From Ornithinimicrobium tianjinense (GTDB lineage Bacteria; Actinomycetota; Actinomycetes; Actinomycetales; Dermatophilaceae), in contig NZ_BMEM01000001.1 in NCBI RefSeq assembly GCF_014636495.1, positions 1,566,471 to 1,630,470 on the forward strand: a DNA stretch of 64,000 bases. The letters run 5' to 3'. Below the pieces are notes generated by a model that was given only the letters and a program-made list of their open reading frames with translations, had not been told where the DNA came from and did no database searches. Position 1 is the stretch's first letter; every line of letters starts with the position of its first letter. Shown in pieces: positions 54,390 through 64,000 of this stretch. The position numbers and the translations under genes were made by a program.

Positions 54390-54496
54390 ACCGACGATGT
54401 CGGGAGTCGTCGCCCGCGACGACGGGCCCGGCGAGGGTGGCGACCACGGTCCTCGCTGACGGTGGACGACCACGAAAACGGTCTGGACAGGCCGGA

Positions 54497-54526
54497 GGGG
54501 CGGGAAGGCTGAAGCCCTCCCGCCCC
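54497..54526 (-). terminator. Partial terminator between binding protein and permeases
   Basis: GGGGCGGGA (54497-54505) pairs with TCCCGCCCC (54518-54526), with further GGC-GCC pairing around a TGAA loop. It lies 60 bases after the binding-protein stop and may reduce expression of the downstream permeases. Confidence 0.65.
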
Positions 54527-54587
54527 TGGCCCTACTGGCCCGGGCGAGCAATCTCACCCCGGGGTGGTGCGGCGAACTGACGCTAGG

Positions 54588-56438
54588 TCAGTTGGCGCGG
54601 ACCCACTGCTCGGCGTTCCACGACACACCCGTCTGGGTGGAGTTGTGGCGGACGTTCTGCAGCGTGTTGTCGTAGCCGACGACACCCGGGTGCGCGAACA
54701 GCGGGATGCCGTACAGGTTGTCCCAGAGCAGCTTCTCGATGATCTTGACCTGCTCCAGGTGGACCGCCGGGTCGTTGGACTTGGCGAGGGTCTCCCAGGC
54801 CGCGTCGACCTCCTCGTTGGAGAAGCCACCGAAGTTCTGGCCACCGTCGGTCTCGTAGATCGGCTGACCGGAGGCGATCTGGCCGGAGCCCGCCCACGCG
54901 AAGAGCGCGATCTCCCAGTCACCGGTCTCCAGCGAGCCGCCCGACTCGAAGAACTTCGGGTCGCCACCGTCGACGATGTTGAAGCCGACCTCGTCGCAGG
55001 ACGCCTTGATGGCCGCGATCTCGTCGGTACGACGCTGGTTCGGGGCGGAGTAGCCGATCCGGACCTCGGCGCCGTCCTCCAGGCCGGCCTCGGCGAACTT
55101 CGCCTTGGCGGCCTCCAGGTCGACCTGGTCGTAGCGACCGTCGTAGGCGGCCTCCAGGACCTCCTGGTAGTCGTCCTGGAACGGGAACTTCTCGCGCAGG
55201 TTCATCACCTGAGCCTCGGGGTTGATCGGCTGGATCAGGTTCTGGACGATCTGCTCACGCGGCACGCAGAGCGCGAACGCCTCACGTGCGGCCAGGCCAC
55301 CCTCGCCCTCGGAGAAGATGCTCCCCTCGGCGAAGTTGTAGTCCAGGTGCTCCCAGGTCATCTCGTTGCCGCTGGCGATGGAGACGGTGTCCGACATGCC
55401 CTTGAGCTGGTCGACGGTGTCGACGGTGGCCTGCGGCTCGATGACATTGATGTCACCGTTCTGCAGCGCCTGGACGTGCGACTCCGGGGCGGCGAACTTG
55501 AACACGAGGTTCTTGGTCGCCGGCTTCGGGCCGTAGAACGAGTCGTTCGGGACCAGGCCGAGCGACTCGCCGGACTCCCAGGTGGAGCCCTGCAGGGTGT
55601 AGGGGCCGGAGGAGGGAACCAGGGCCTCGTCGGTGACCTGGTAGTCCGGGAACAGCCAGCCGGTGTTCCAGAACTCGGACACCTTGGCCACGGTCTCGCC
55701 GTCGCCGTCGAGGATGGCCTGGGCCAGCTCGTCGCCCGTCATGCCGGCAGAGTCGGCCGCGACGTGCGAGGGCAGGGCGCCGCTGACGACCAGCTCCCAG
55801 TCCGGGTACGGGTCGGGGTAGACCACGGTGAAGGTCTTCGAGCTCGGCTCGGTCTCGGGAGCCTCCGGAACGTACTTGCCGAAGGTGTCCGACACCGGGT
55901 CGAAGCCCAGGGCCTCGGCGCCGCCGAGCGCCTCGGGGTTGGACGAGGCCCACTCGAGCAGGAAGTCGTTGGAGGTCACCGGGGTGCCGTCGGACCAGAC
56001 AGCCTCGTCGGAGATGGTGTACTCGACGGTCAGCGGGTCCTCGGAGGTCTTCTCGTAGGAGCCGAACCACTCGTTCGGGTAGACGGTGCCGTCGGTCCCC
56101 CAGTACCAGAAGCCGCCGAAGAGCTGGTTGTTGACGACGGCGTTGTACGTCGAGTTGGTGGACGAGGTGTTGCCGTTGTAGGCGTTGTACTCCTCGGCAC
56201 CGGTGGAGAAGGAGATGGTGTCGTCCTTCGTGGTGACCTCACCGAGGTCGGCCTTGGCCGAGCTGGTGGGCTCCTCGCTCGCGCCGCCGTCCTCGGAGGT
56301 CGTCGCCTCGTCGGTGGAGCCACCCTCGTCGGTGGTGCCAGCGTTGCCGGTGTCGGGCGTCTCGCTCTCCGACGTGCAGCCGGCGAGCACGAGGGCTCCG
56401 GCCGCAACGACGGCCATGGTCGCGCGCCTGATCTTCAA
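54588..56438 (-). CDS. Peptide ABC importer substrate-binding lipoprotein (SBP_bac_5 family)
   Basis: This is an extracytoplasmic peptide-binding lipoprotein of about 616 residues. A basic N-terminus (MKIRRATMA), a hydrophobic stretch and the lipobox LVLAGC place lipid on Cys21. A Thr/Ser/Glu-rich linker follows, then the SBP_bac_5 fold with its N-terminal strand (AYNGNTSSTNSTYNAVVNNQL) and the typical NPEALGGAEALGFDPV region. The start is TTG 56438 with AGGAGG 4 bases upstream; the next in-frame ATG (56417) would remove the positive N-terminus. It is the first gene of the importer operon. Confidence 0.92.
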   Translation of the reverse strand: MKIRRATMAVVAAGALVLAGCTSESETPDTGNAGTTDEGGSTDEATTSEDGGASEEPTSSAKADLGEVTTKDDTISFSTGAEEYNAYNGNTSSTNSTYNAVVNNQLFGGFWYWGTDGTVYPNEWFGSYEKTSEDPLTVEYTISDEAVWSDGTPVTSNDFLLEWASSNPEALGGAEALGFDPVSDTFGKYVPEAPETEPSSKTFTVVYPDPYPDWELVVSGALPSHVAADSAGMTGDELAQAILDGDGETVAKVSEFWNTGWLFPDYQVTDEALVPSSGPYTLQGSTWESGESLGLVPNDSFYGPKPATKNLVFKFAAPESHVQALQNGDINVIEPQATVDTVDQLKGMSDTVSIASGNEMTWEHLDYNFAEGSIFSEGEGGLAAREAFALCVPREQIVQNLIQPINPEAQVMNLREKFPFQDDYQEVLEAAYDGRYDQVDLEAAKAKFAEAGLEDGAEVRIGYSAPNQRRTDEIAAIKASCDEVGFNIVDGGDPKFFESGGSLETGDWEIALFAWAGSGQIASGQPIYETDGGQNFGGFSNEEVDAAWETLAKSNDPAVHLEQVKIIEKLLWDNLYGIPLFAHPGVVGYDNTLQNVRHNSTQTGVSWNAEQWVRAN

Positions 56439-56616
56439 TGTTCCTCCTAGTGAGAAGCTCGGGCCGGAGCGCGACCGGACGGTCGCCACCCAGGGTCGAC
56501 GCCGAGCCGGGGGGTTGCGGACTGAACATAGGCACGGGGCACGCCCCAGGTCCAGCGATGTGCCCAGTCAGTAACTCGATCGTTACGGATTTGAGACTTC
56601 CGTGAGCTGGCGCGAC

Positions 56617-58794
56617 CTAGGACAGCGGGTCGCTGGCGTCCAGCTGGACCCGCACGACCTCGCTCGCCCGCCGCGCGCTGCGCCCGCTCCTGACGGCCCG
56701 CACCGTCTCTGCGAGGGAGGCCTGGGCACCCTCGCGCACAACGAAGGTCGCCTGGTCGACGTCACCACCTGCGGTCGACGGCGCACCCAGGACATCGTGA
56801 CCCGCTGCACGGAGCGAGTCGGCCACCTCACGGACAGCCTCGAGCGGTCCCCGCACCGTCGCGTGCCGACGCACGGGGGGCAGACCCAGCTCCGCCCGCT
56901 CGTCCACCTCTCGTGCCGCCAGACCCACGGGGTCCCAGCGCACCAACGACTCGACGGCCGGCACACCGGCGTGGGCAGGGACACCGCAGACCACCACGGT
57001 GGGGGCCGAGCGGCCCGGCGCCGCCACCTCGTCGGCGCGGGGCGTGCACAGCGCGGCCGCCGTCATCCACCGGCGCAGCGCCTCGGTGCCCGCGTCCAGA
57101 ACGGCGCGGTCGAGCAGCCGCCACCCGTCGAGGAGGAGGACGGCGCGGTAGCCGCCCTCGGCGACCGGCTCCGCCCCGGGCGTCGCCACCACGAGCACGG
57201 GCCGGGCGTCCACGTGCGAGACGACATGCTCCCCCGAGGAGCTGACGACCCGGGTGCCGGGAAAGGCACGTCCGAGCTCCTCCGCGGTGCGGTCCGCCCC
57301 CACCGACCCCGCGCGCTGACGTGGTGAGCCGCAGGCCCGGCACCCGAGGGTCTGCGGGTGCGGCGCACCGCACCACCTGCAGGAGGGTGGACCGCCGCCC
57401 CCAACGGCGCCGACGGGGCCCTCGCACCGGCGGCAGCGCACCGGGGTGCGACACCCGGGCTCCGCGCAGGTGAGCGACACGACATACCCCTGCCGGGGCA
57501 CCTGGACCAGCACCGGCCCGTGCTCAAGGCCCTCCCGGACGGCGAGCCAGGCCGTGGTGGGGATCCGCGCCGACCGCGCGGCCGGGTCGCGCTCCTCCGC
57601 CCTCCCCTCGCCCGCGACGAGCACCCTGGGCGAGGCGGAGCGGACGACGGCCGTCAACGGTTCGACCCGTGCCAGCTCACCGTCGCGTGCCCACACCTCC
57701 ACCTGCGGTGTGCGCGCGAGCCCGCCGAGCAGCAGTCCCGCCCGCTCGGTCCGGGCGCGGTGCCGGAGCACCTCCCGGACATGCGGGTACGGAGCTCGCG
57801 GCTCCTGATGCAGGTCGTCACCGTCGTCCCAGCACACGAACAGCCCGGGGTCGTGGACCGGCGCCCACGCGGCAGCGCGCGTCCCCACGACCACCCTCGT
57901 CAGCCCCCGCAGAGCTCGCAGGAAGGCACGGTAACGGGCATCCGGCCCCAGGTCGGCCGTCAGCCGGACGCAGCTCTCCGGTCCGCACCGGTCCTCGACC
58001 GCCCGGACCACCCGCTCGACGTCCCGCCGGTCGGGGACCACGACCACAGCCCCACGCCCCCCACGGAGAGTCGCCGCCACTGCCTCGGCGACCGCGGCCG
58101 GCCAGTCCGCCTGCGGAGGCTGCGCGGGCAGCGCCGTCCAGGCGGCCGTCGGCGCTTGGCCCGCCCCGAGCCGGCGCAGGAAGGCCGGACCTGCCGGGTA
58201 GCGGTCCCACGGACCGGGCTGCGCGGGCGACCCGGCCGACGAGTCCTGCCGCACCTGGTCGGGCACGGTGACGGCCGCATCCTCGGAGGTCGGCCCGGGG
58301 ACCGAACGCTCGGCGCGAGCGTGACGCGGCGGCACCGCGAGCCGGACCACGTCCGCGAGCGTGCCGCCGTAGTGGTCGGCCACCGCCCTCGCCGCTGCGG
58401 CGACGGCAGGGGTCAGCACGCTCTCCGGGCTGACCACGGAGCGCAGCGGCGTCAGCCTGCCCGTGTGCTCGGCGACCGCCCGCCGCTCGAGCACGAAGCC
58501 GTCATGGTCACGTCCGGCGAGCCGGACGCGGACCCTGGCGCCCGGGCGCGCCGACTCCCCCAGCTCCGCCGGCACGACATACTCGAACGGGCGGTCCAGG
58601 TGGGCCAGCGGGGTGTCCACGAGCACCACCGCGACCGGGTCGGGGTCGGCGAGCGGACGGTCCGCCGCGGGGGCGGTGCTGCGGGCTCGCCGCCGCCCGG
58701 GCCCGACGACCGGGACCAGCAGGAGCTGCTCGGGCTCGGTCGGGGGTGGGTCCTCGCGGGCGCCGGTCCCTGAGGTGTCCCGGTGCGCGCTCAC
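56617..58794 (-). CDS. priA: Replication restart protein PriA, actinobacterial helicase-less type
   Basis: PriA reloads the replisome at stalled forks. The 725-residue protein has the N-terminal DNA-binding domain ([17 protein letters not shown]) and the paired zinc-binding cysteines ([25 protein letters not shown]). Walker A is lost (the segment reads [12 protein letters not shown]) and the DExH position reads CWDDGDD, so helicase activity is unlikely, as in other actinobacterial PriA. GTG 58794 overlaps the metK stop by 4 bases (GTGA). The peptide ABC operon lies downstream. Confidence 0.92.
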   Translation of the reverse strand: MSAHRDTSGTGAREDPPPTEPEQLLLVPVVGPGRRRARSTAPAADRPLADPDPVAVVLVDTPLAHLDRPFEYVVPAELGESARPGARVRVRLAGRDHDGFVLERRAVAEHTGRLTPLRSVVSPESVLTPAVAAAARAVADHYGGTLADVVRLAVPPRHARAERSVPGPTSEDAAVTVPDQVRQDSSAGSPAQPGPWDRYPAGPAFLRRLGAGQAPTAAWTALPAQPPQADWPAAVAEAVAATLRGGRGAVVVVPDRRDVERVVRAVEDRCGPESCVRLTADLGPDARYRAFLRALRGLTRVVVGTRAAAWAPVHDPGLFVCWDDGDDLHQEPRAPYPHVREVLRHRARTERAGLLLGGLARTPQVEVWARDGELARVEPLTAVVRSASPRVLVAGEGRAEERDPAARSARIPTTAWLAVREGLEHGPVLVQVPRQGYVVSLTCAEPGCRTPVRCRRCEGPVGAVGGGGPPSCRWCGAPHPQTLGCRACGSPRQRAGSVGADRTAEELGRAFPGTRVVSSSGEHVVSHVDARPVLVVATPGAEPVAEGGYRAVLLLDGWRLLDRAVLDAGTEALRRWMTAAALCTPRADEVAAPGRSAPTVVVCGVPAHAGVPAVESLVRWDPVGLAAREVDERAELGLPPVRRHATVRGPLEAVREVADSLRAAGHDVLGAPSTAGGDVDQATFVVREGAQASLAETVRAVRSGRSARRASEVVRVQLDASDPLS

Positions 58795-60005
58795 AGCGCC
58801 GCGCGCAGCTCCTCGACGCGGTCGAGCCGTTCCCAGGTGAAGGCGTTGTCGACCCCGGGCGCCTCGCTGCGGCCGAAGTGCCCGTAGGCGGCGGTCGGCT
58901 GGTAGATCGGGCGCAGCAGGTCGAGCTGGTCCACGATGGCTGCCGGCCGGAGGTCGAAGACCTTGGTCACGGCGTCCTGGATGCGGTCGACCGGCACGCT
59001 CTCCGTCCCGAAGGTCTCGACGTACAGCCCGACCGGGTGGGCCGTGCCGATCGCGTAGGCCACCTGGATCTCGCACCGCCGCGCCAGTCCCGCCGCCACG
59101 ACGTGCTTGGCCACCCAGCGCATGGCGTAGGCGGCGGAACGGTCCACCTTCGACGGGTCCTTGCCGGAGAACGCGCCACCTCCGTGCCGGGCCATGCCGC
59201 CATAGGTGTCGACGATGATCTTGCGCCCGGTCAGCCCCGCGTCGCCCATCGGACCCCCGATGGTGAAGACCCCCGTGGGGTTGACCAGCAGCCGGTAGCC
59301 CTCGGTCTGCAGGTCCAGCCCCGCGTCGCGCGCCTCCGCCAGGACGGGACCGATGACCCGCTCGCGGATGTCGGGACCGAGCTGGTCCTGCAGGGAGATG
59401 TCGCTGGCGTGCTGGGTCGACAGCACGACGGTGTCGAGGCGGACGGCCCGGTCGCCGTCGTAGGCGATCGTGACCTGGGTCTTGCCGTCCGGCCGCAGGT
59501 AGTCCAGCTCTCCGCTCTTGCGGACCGACGCCAGGCGCTCGGCGAGCCGGTGCGCGAGGTAGATCGGCACCGGCATCAGCTCCGGGGTGTCGTCGCAGGC
59601 GTACCCGAACATCAGGCCCTGGTCGCCGGCGCCCTGCACGTCGTAGCGGTCGACCTCGGCCACGCCGCGGGTGGCGAGGGCGGTGTCGACCCCGACGGCG
59701 ATGTCTGTGGACTGCTCGCCGATCGAGACCTCCACGCCGCAGGTGCGGCCGTCGAAGCCCTTGTGGGAGTTGTCGTAGCCGATCCCCAGGATGGTCTCGC
59801 GGACGATCCGGGGAATGTCGGCATACCCCTCCGTGCGGACCTCACCGGCCACGTGGACCAGTCCCGTGGTCACCATCGTCTCCACGGCCACCCGGGAATG
59901 GGGGTCCTGGCGGAGCAGCTCGTCGAGGATGCCGTCGCTGATCTGGTCGCAGATCTTGTCGGGGTGCCCCTCGGTGACGGACTCGGACGTGAACAGGCGG
60001 GCCAT
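58791..60005 (-). CDS. metK: S-adenosylmethionine synthase
   Basis: MetK makes S-adenosylmethionine from methionine and ATP. The 404-residue protein shows the substrate-loop [19 protein letters not shown], the [12 protein letters not shown] motif and the P-loop-like [22 protein letters not shown] 60005 has GAGGAG 4 bases upstream; the longer open frame belongs to coaBC. No SAM riboswitch is recognisable in the 82-bp gap upstream. It overlaps priA by 4 bases. Confidence 0.98.
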   Translation of the reverse strand: MARLFTSESVTEGHPDKICDQISDGILDELLRQDPHSRVAVETMVTTGLVHVAGEVRTEGYADIPRIVRETILGIGYDNSHKGFDGRTCGVEVSIGEQSTDIAVGVDTALATRGVAEVDRYDVQGAGDQGLMFGYACDDTPELMPVPIYLAHRLAERLASVRKSGELDYLRPDGKTQVTIAYDGDRAVRLDTVVLSTQHASDISLQDQLGPDIRERVIGPVLAEARDAGLDLQTEGYRLLVNPTGVFTIGGPMGDAGLTGRKIIVDTYGGMARHGGGAFSGKDPSKVDRSAAYAMRWVAKHVVAAGLARRCEIQVAYAIGTAHPVGLYVETFGTESVPVDRIQDAVTKVFDLRPAAIVDQLDLLRPIYQPTAAYGHFGRSEAPGVDNAFTWERLDRVEELRAAL

Positions 60006-60046
60006 AGGTCTCCTCGCGGTTGCAGCGGCTGCTGACTGACCCCCGA

Positions 60047-60052
60047 AGTCTA
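60047..60052 (-). promoter_or_regulatory. Candidate -10 box for metK
   Basis: TAGACT lies about 40 bases before ATG 60005 on the minus strand. The -35 region is weak. Confidence 0.3.
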
Positions 60053-60087
60053 GGGCCACCTGCCCACAGACCTGGATGCCGCCCGGC

Positions 60088-61329
60088 TCAGCGCAGCTCG
60101 GGCGCGACGGTGTCCCAGATCGCCGTGGCCACCGCGGCCTTGGTCGCCGGGCCGACCGTGACGACCTCCTGGGTGCCTGGACGCAGCAGGTGCACGGTGT
60201 TGTCGTCCTGTCCGAACGCCTTGCCGCCGCCCACCTCGTTGGCCACCAGCAGGTCGCACCCCTTGCGCTCGAGCTTGGCGCGCGCGTGGTGCAGGACGTC
60301 GCCCGACTCGTCACCCGTCTCGGCGGCGAAACCCACCACGTAGGGCGTGCGGCTCTCACCCCGGGCGGCCACCAGACCGGCCAGGATGTCGGGGTTGCGC
60401 ACCAGCTCGACGGTGGGCGCGCTCTCGTCACCGTCCCCGTGGCTCTTCTTGATCTTGGTGCCGACGTAGTGCCTGGGCCGGAAGTCGGCGACCGCAGCGG
60501 CCATGACCACCACGTCGACGTCGCCCGCTGACACCAGCCCGGTCAGCTGCTCCTGCAGCTCCAGCGCGGACTCGACCCGCACCACCTCGCACCCCGGCGG
60601 CGTGGCGAGGTCCACGTTGGCCGCCACCAGCGTGACGTGCGCACCGCGCAGGGCCGCCTCGGCGGCCACGGCATACCCCTGCTTGCCGGAGGAACGGTTG
60701 CCCAGGAAGCGCACGGGGTCGAGCGCCTCGCGCGTGCCACCGGCGGAGACCACGACCCGGCGGCCGGCCAGGTCGTCGCCCGGGGACGTCCCGGCTCGTG
60801 GTCCGCCCTCGACGGCCGCCAGCGCGGCCGCCACGATGTCCTCAGGCTCGGGCAGGCGGCCCGGCCCGCTGTCCTTGCCCGTCAGCCGGCCCGAGGCCGG
60901 ATCGACGACGACGACCCCCCGCTCCCTGAGCAGAGCGACGTTGGCGACGGTCGCCGGGTGCAGCCACATCTCGGTGTGCATGGCGGGGGCCATCACCACC
61001 GGGCAGGCCGCGGTGAGCAGCGTCGTGGTGAGCAGGTCGTCCGCCAGCCCGTGCGCGGCCCGCGCCAGCAGGTCCGCGGTGGCCGGCGCCACGAGCACCA
61101 GGTCGGCCTCGTGGCCGAGGCGCACGTGGTTGACGCTCGGCACCTGGTCCCAGACCTCGGTGGTCACGGGCCGGCCGCTCAGCGCCTCCCAGGTGGGGGC
61201 GCCGACGAAGCGGAGCGCCGCGGCCGTGGGGACCACGTCCACCTGGTGGCCGGCCTCCGTGAGGAGGCGCAGCACGAGCGCGGCCTTGTAGGCGGCGATC
61301 CCGCCCGACACGCCCAGGACGACGCGCAT
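60088..61329 (-). CDS. coaBC: Phosphopantothenoylcysteine synthetase/decarboxylase (CoaBC)
   Basis: This bifunctional enzyme couples cysteine to 4'-phosphopantothenate and decarboxylates the product in coenzyme A synthesis. The 413-residue protein has the flavin-dependent CoaC domain first ([27 protein letters not shown], catalytic APAMHTEMW) and the CoaB domain after about residue 185 ([43 protein letters not shown]). ATG 61329 follows rpoZ by 11 bases. Confidence 0.97.
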   Translation of the reverse strand: MRVVLGVSGGIAAYKAALVLRLLTEAGHQVDVVPTAAALRFVGAPTWEALSGRPVTTEVWDQVPSVNHVRLGHEADLVLVAPATADLLARAAHGLADDLLTTTLLTAACPVVMAPAMHTEMWLHPATVANVALLRERGVVVVDPASGRLTGKDSGPGRLPEPEDIVAAALAAVEGGPRAGTSPGDDLAGRRVVVSAGGTREALDPVRFLGNRSSGKQGYAVAAEAALRGAHVTLVAANVDLATPPGCEVVRVESALELQEQLTGLVSAGDVDVVVMAAAVADFRPRHYVGTKIKKSHGDGDESAPTVELVRNPDILAGLVAARGESRTPYVVGFAAETGDESGDVLHHARAKLERKGCDLLVANEVGGGKAFGQDDNTVHLLRPGTQEVVTVGPATKAAVATAIWDTVAPELR

Positions 61330-61340
61330 GCGTGCGCCTG

Positions 61341-61613
61341 TCAGCTCTCGGGGTGGCTGACCTGCAGCTTGCCCTGGTCGATCTCGTGCATCGCGATCGA
61401 CAGGGGCTTGTCCGTGGCGTCAGCCTCCACGAGCGGGCCGACGTACTCGAGCAGGCCCTCGGAGAGCTGGGCGTAGTAGGCGTTGATCTGACGGGCGCGC
61501 TTGGCGGCGTAGATCACCAGGGCGTACTTGCTGTCCGCGCGCTCGAGCAGGGAGTCGATCGGCGGGTTGGTGATGCCGTCCGGGTGGGCGATGGTGCCGG
61601 TCACGTCGTTCAC
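61341..61613 (-). CDS. rpoZ: RNA polymerase omega subunit
   Basis: Omega helps assemble and stabilise RNA polymerase. The 90-residue protein has the family core [31 protein letters not shown], including the conserved KRARQIN. GTG 61613 has AAAGGA 3 bases upstream; GTG 61604 in frame is an alternative. It overlaps gmk by 4 bases (GTGA), the conserved gmk-rpoZ-coaBC order. Confidence 0.96.
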   Translation of the reverse strand: MNDVTGTIAHPDGITNPPIDSLLERADSKYALVIYAAKRARQINAYYAQLSEGLLEYVGPLVEADATDKPLSIAMHEIDQGKLQVSHPES

Positions 61614-62236
61614 GATTCCTTTGCAGGGTGGGGGTCAACCATCAATGATACGAGTTCCTCGGCCGCCCGGGCGACGTCGTCGTTGACGATCACGACGTCG
61701 AACTCCTCGGCTGCGGCCAGCTCGGTGCGGGCGGTCGCCAGACGCACCTCCCGCTCCTCCTCCGACTCCGTGCCCCGGCCCACGAGCCGCAGCACGAGCT
61801 CGTCCCACGACGGCGGGGCCAGGAAGACGAAGTAGGCGTCGGGCATCGAGGCACGGACCTGGCGGGCACCCTGCAGGTCGATCTCGAGCATGGCGGGCCG
61901 GCCCTCGGCCAGGGCCCGCAGCACGGGCTCGCGCGGAGTGCCGTAGCTGGCACGCCCGTGCACGACGGCCGACTCCAGGAGCTCCCCCTCTCGCTCCAGC
62001 CGGGCGAACTCCTCGTCGCTGACGAAGTAGTAGTGCTCCCCGTGCACCTCTCCCGGACGGGGAGGACGGGTGGTCGCCGACACCGAGAGCCACACCTCCG
62101 GGTGGTGCTCCCGCACGTAGGCCGCGACGGTCCCCTTCCCGACCGCGGTGGGGCCCGCCAGCACCACGAGGCGACGACCGGCCGCACCCGGGATCGGCGC
62201 GGTGCTCCCGGGGTGGGCGTCTGGGGCCGTGCTCAG
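61610..62236 (-). CDS. gmk: Guanylate kinase, probable non-canonical start
   Basis: Gmk phosphorylates GMP to GDP. The P-loop [13 protein letters not shown], the GMP-binding [21 protein letters not shown] and [10 protein letters not shown] are clear. The first ATG/GTG/TTG in frame is GTG 62167, which would start only one residue before the P-loop strand and give 185 residues. The frame is open upstream without ATG, GTG or TTG to a CTG at 62236 that overlaps the mihF stop by 4 bases (CTGA) and yields 208 residues, the normal length, with a [14 protein letters not shown] lead-in like M. tuberculosis Gmk. I report that start as the likelier one. Confidence 0.85.
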   Translation of the reverse strand: MSTAPDAHPGSTAPIPGAAGRRLVVLAGPTAVGKGTVAAYVREHHPEVWLSVSATTRPPRPGEVHGEHYYFVSDEEFARLEREGELLESAVVHGRASYGTPREPVLRALAEGRPAMLEIDLQGARQVRASMPDAYFVFLAPPSWDELVLRLVGRGTESEEEREVRLATARTELAAAEEFDVVIVNDDVARAAEELVSLMVDPHPAKES

Positions 62237-62550
62237 CGCTCGCCGAAGCGGTCGAGCAGCTGCGCCACCTGGTTGGCGCCCAGGCCGCGCACCCGCCGGC
62301 TCTCGGAGATCCCGATCTCCTCCATCACCTGACGCGCCCGCACGCGTCCCACCCCCGGCATGGACTCCAGCAGGGCCGAGACCTTCATCTTGCCGATGAC
62401 GTCGTTGGTGCGACCCTCGTCGATGACGTCCTTGAGCCTGCCCTGGGCGTTCTTCAGCCTGTTCTTCACCTCGGCGCGCTCGCGGCGCGCCGCGGCCGCC
62501 TTGGCGAGCGCCTCGGCGCGCTGCTCCGGCGTCAACTGGGGAAGGGCCAC
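62233..62550 (-). CDS. mihF: Integration host factor, actinobacterial type (mIHF)
   Basis: mIHF is a nucleoid-associated DNA-binding protein special to actinobacteria. The 105-residue protein has a basic N-terminal helix ([22 protein letters not shown]) and the helix-two-turn-helix DNA-binding domain ([20 protein letters not shown] ... [10 protein letters not shown]). GTG 62550 has GAGGAG 7 bases upstream. It lies between pyrF and gmk, the conserved actinobacterial order. Confidence 0.96.
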   Translation of the reverse strand: MALPQLTPEQRAEALAKAAAARRERAEVKNRLKNAQGRLKDVIDEGRTNDVIGKMKVSALLESMPGVGRVRARQVMEEIGISESRRVRGLGANQVAQLLDRFGER

Positions 62551-62611
62551 TGTCGAACTCCTCGGTGGTGTCGGTGGGCGGAGCCGGGCGGGTGCCCGCT
62601 GCTAGGCGAAC

Positions 62612-63493
62612 CTATCGAGTGACGGTGGGGCGTGCCAACCCCGGAGGTCCGGGCCGGCCGCCCAGCGCCTCCGCGAGCTCGCCGGACCAGCGCCGCGCGG
62701 ACTCGGTCAGCGCGTCCTGGTCAGGTCCTGCAGCGAGGACTCCCCGGCTGATCGGCACCAGCACCCGCTCGGTCATCCCGGCGAAGGTGCGAGCGACGTC
62801 CTGCGGACCGGCACCCTGCGCGCCCACGCCAGGCGCGAGCACCGGTGCACCGCACCCGACGAGGTCGACCCCCATCTCCTCCGGCGGCCGGGGCAGCGTG
62901 GCGCCGACGACGAGCCCGACGTCGCCGAACGGCGCCATCCCCCGGACGTCCTCGGCGACCGCAGCGACCACGCGCGCGGCCACGGTGGGCTCCCCGACCA
63001 GCTGCACGTCGCGACCCTCGGGGTTGGACGTCAGGCCGAGCACCCAGAGCCCCCGTCCGGTCCGGCGGGCCAGGTCGAGGGCAGGGCGGAGCGAGCCGTA
63101 GCCGAGATAGGGACTTACGGTGATGGAGTCAGCGGCGAGCGGTCGCCCCTCGCCGAGGTAGGCCTCGGCGTAGGCGCCCATGGTCGAGCCGATGTCGCCG
63201 CGCTTGACGTCGAGGACCGTGAGCAGGCCCCGCTCGCGGGCCGCCGCCAGGGTCTCCTCCAGCACGGCCAGGCCCGCGGCCCCGTGCCGCTCGTAGAAGG
63301 CGGCCTGCGGCTTGACGGCCGCGCAGTGCCCTGCCACGGCGTCGAGCACCGTGAGGCTGAAGCGGCGCACGCCCTCCGGCGTGTCGGGCAGGCCCCACGA
63401 CGCGAGCAGGTGCGCGTGCGGGTCGATCCCCACGCAGAGGGGCCCTGCGGCCGCCATCGCGGCCGCCAGTCGGGTGCCGAAGTGCTGGGTCAC
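62612..63493 (-). CDS. pyrF: Orotidine 5'-phosphate decarboxylase
   Basis: PyrF makes UMP in the last step of de novo pyrimidine synthesis. The 293-residue protein is the longer type 2 enzyme, with the catalytic DVKRGDIGST motif, the phosphate loops (SPYLGYGSL, LGLTSNPEG) and VGAT. GTG 63493 has GAGGAGA about 5 bases upstream and overlaps the upstream stop by 4 bases (GTGA). It continues the pyrimidine block begun by the partial pyrD-like gene. Confidence 0.96.
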   Translation of the reverse strand: MTQHFGTRLAAAMAAAGPLCVGIDPHAHLLASWGLPDTPEGVRRFSLTVLDAVAGHCAAVKPQAAFYERHGAAGLAVLEETLAAARERGLLTVLDVKRGDIGSTMGAYAEAYLGEGRPLAADSITVSPYLGYGSLRPALDLARRTGRGLWVLGLTSNPEGRDVQLVGEPTVAARVVAAVAEDVRGMAPFGDVGLVVGATLPRPPEEMGVDLVGCGAPVLAPGVGAQGAGPQDVARTFAGMTERVLVPISRGVLAAGPDQDALTESARRWSGELAEALGGRPGPPGLARPTVTR

Positions 63494-64000
63494 GGTTCTC
63501 TCCTCGTTGTTCGGGTATGCGGTGCGCGCCCGGCTCGCGCTGGGGTCGCCGTCGGCGCCGACAGCTCCTCCAGCACGGCGTCCCGGACCCGCCAGAGCAG
63601 GGTGGGGTCGGCCCACAGGCCGGTCCCGAGCTGGACGGCCGCGGCGCCCTCCCGGACGGCGACCCGCGCGCTCTCCTCGGAGTGGATGCCGCCGGCGATG
63701 ACGAGCGGGGCACCGGGCCAGCGCTGCTCACGGGCGGCCTCAACGAGCTGCCGCAGGCCGCTGAGGCCGAGGGCGGCGGTCGACGGTCCCGACCACCAGC
63801 GCCCGGGCGCCAGCGGGACCTGGGCGGCGAGGACGACCGCGGTGGCGCCGCCGGCGACGGCGGACCGCGCGCGGCCGACGAGGTCGGGCCCGGCCACCGA
63901 CAGTCGGGCGAGCAGGTGCTGGCCTCGCGGAGAGGCCTCGCGCACCCTCGACATGCTGCGGAGCACCTCCTGCTCGTCCGCGGCGCGCAGGTCCACCTCC
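63490..64000 (-). CDS. Dihydroorotate dehydrogenase-like protein, 5' end cut by window edge
   Basis: The C-terminal 170 codons of a flavin TIM-barrel dehydrogenase are present; the rest lies to the right. The FMN-phosphate region is visible as LVIAGGIHSEESARVAVREGAAAVQLGTGLWADP in shape, with ALGLSGLRQL preceding it, which fits class 1B PyrD. Position immediately before pyrF, overlapping by 4 bases, supports a pyrimidine role. The final 15 residues are low-complexity. Other flavin barrel enzymes cannot be excluded on this fragment alone. Confidence 0.75.
   Translation of the reverse strand, partial: EVDLRAADEQEVLRSMSRVREASPRGQHLLARLSVAGPDLVGRARSAVAGGATAVVLAAQVPLAPGRWWSGPSTAALGLSGLRQLVEAAREQRWPGAPLVIAGGIHSEESARVAVREGAAAVQLGTGLWADPTLLWRVRDAVLEELSAPTATPARAGRAPHTRTTRREP

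Noticed and set aside
57000-58794. PriA as a broken helicase pseudogene
   Set aside because: Loss of Walker A and DExH residues is normal in actinobacterial PriA, and the frame and zinc cysteines are intact.
60006-60087. SAM riboswitch before metK
   Set aside because: The 82-bp gap is too short and has none of the SAM-I, SAM-II or SAM-IV core motifs that I can recognise.

Overview
The window is chromosomal DNA of a high-GC Gram-positive bacterium (about 70% G+C by eye). WhiA, actinobacterial integration host factor (mihF), an ANTAR regulator of the PdtaR type, a helicase-less PriA, HGxxPAAW and Trp-associated membrane proteins, and frequent leaderless genes all point to Actinomycetota. Gene order and protein style suggest Micrococcales, possibly near Intrasporangiaceae/Ornithinimicrobiaceae; that last step is inference. 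No transposase, integrase, phage gene, CRISPR array or plasmid function was found, and base composition looks uniform. This is essentially core chromosome.

Region 1 (1-11,000, all minus): uvrA, uvrC, rapZ, yvcK, whiA, then gap, pgk and tpiA (tpiA runs off the left edge). This joins nucleotide excision repair, the conserved rapZ-yvcK-whiA block and lower glycolysis. Region 2 (11,100-18,850, plus): gltB-gltD (glutamate synthase), a metallo-beta-lactamase-fold hydrolase and an EamA/DMT permease. Region 3 (18,800-26,400, minus): a TerC-family membrane protein behind a yybP-ykoY manganese riboswitch, uvrB, an M1 aminopeptidase and rpsA. Region 4 (26,500-33,700): a methyltransferase, polA, a hotdog thioesterase, a DUF554 membrane protein, an ANTAR response regulator, tRNA-Leu(CAA) and pyk.

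Region 5 (33,700-42,500, minus) reads, in transcription order, as two ABC half-exporters, a Trp-associated membrane protein, an HGxxPAAW protein, trpC, trpB, trpA, a MauE-like protein and a DsbA-like thioredoxin. Several of these genes overlap by 4 nt. trpE is not at the head of the cluster; the ABC pair sits there. The two half-exporters carry complementary ATP-site degeneracy, as expected of an asymmetric heterodimer.

Region 6 (42,600-45,070, plus): a TIGR03085-like protein, a P-loop kinase and a FUSC-type membrane protein, overlapping end to end. Region 7 (45,070-64,000, minus): pyrD-like (partial), pyrF, mihF, gmk, rpoZ, coaBC, metK, priA, then a peptide ABC importer operon (lipoprotein, two permeases, fused double ATPase), then fmt, rsmB, rpe, and finally an FMN riboswitch controlling a PnuC-family riboflavin transporter (RibM) and a PH-domain protein.

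Regulatory features that stand out are two riboswitches with recognisable cores, one strong sigma-70-type promoter (rpsA), and at least ten genes with a TAnnnT box 6-8 nt before the start codon and no Shine-Dalgarno sequence, the actinobacterial leaderless pattern. I found no clearly new defence or mobile system. The most interesting leads are the asymmetric exporter in the trp cluster, promoter boxes that overlap stop codons around rpe, an enlarged OppB permease, a gmk gene that seems to need a CTG start, and an apparently over-represented GGCATAC heptamer.
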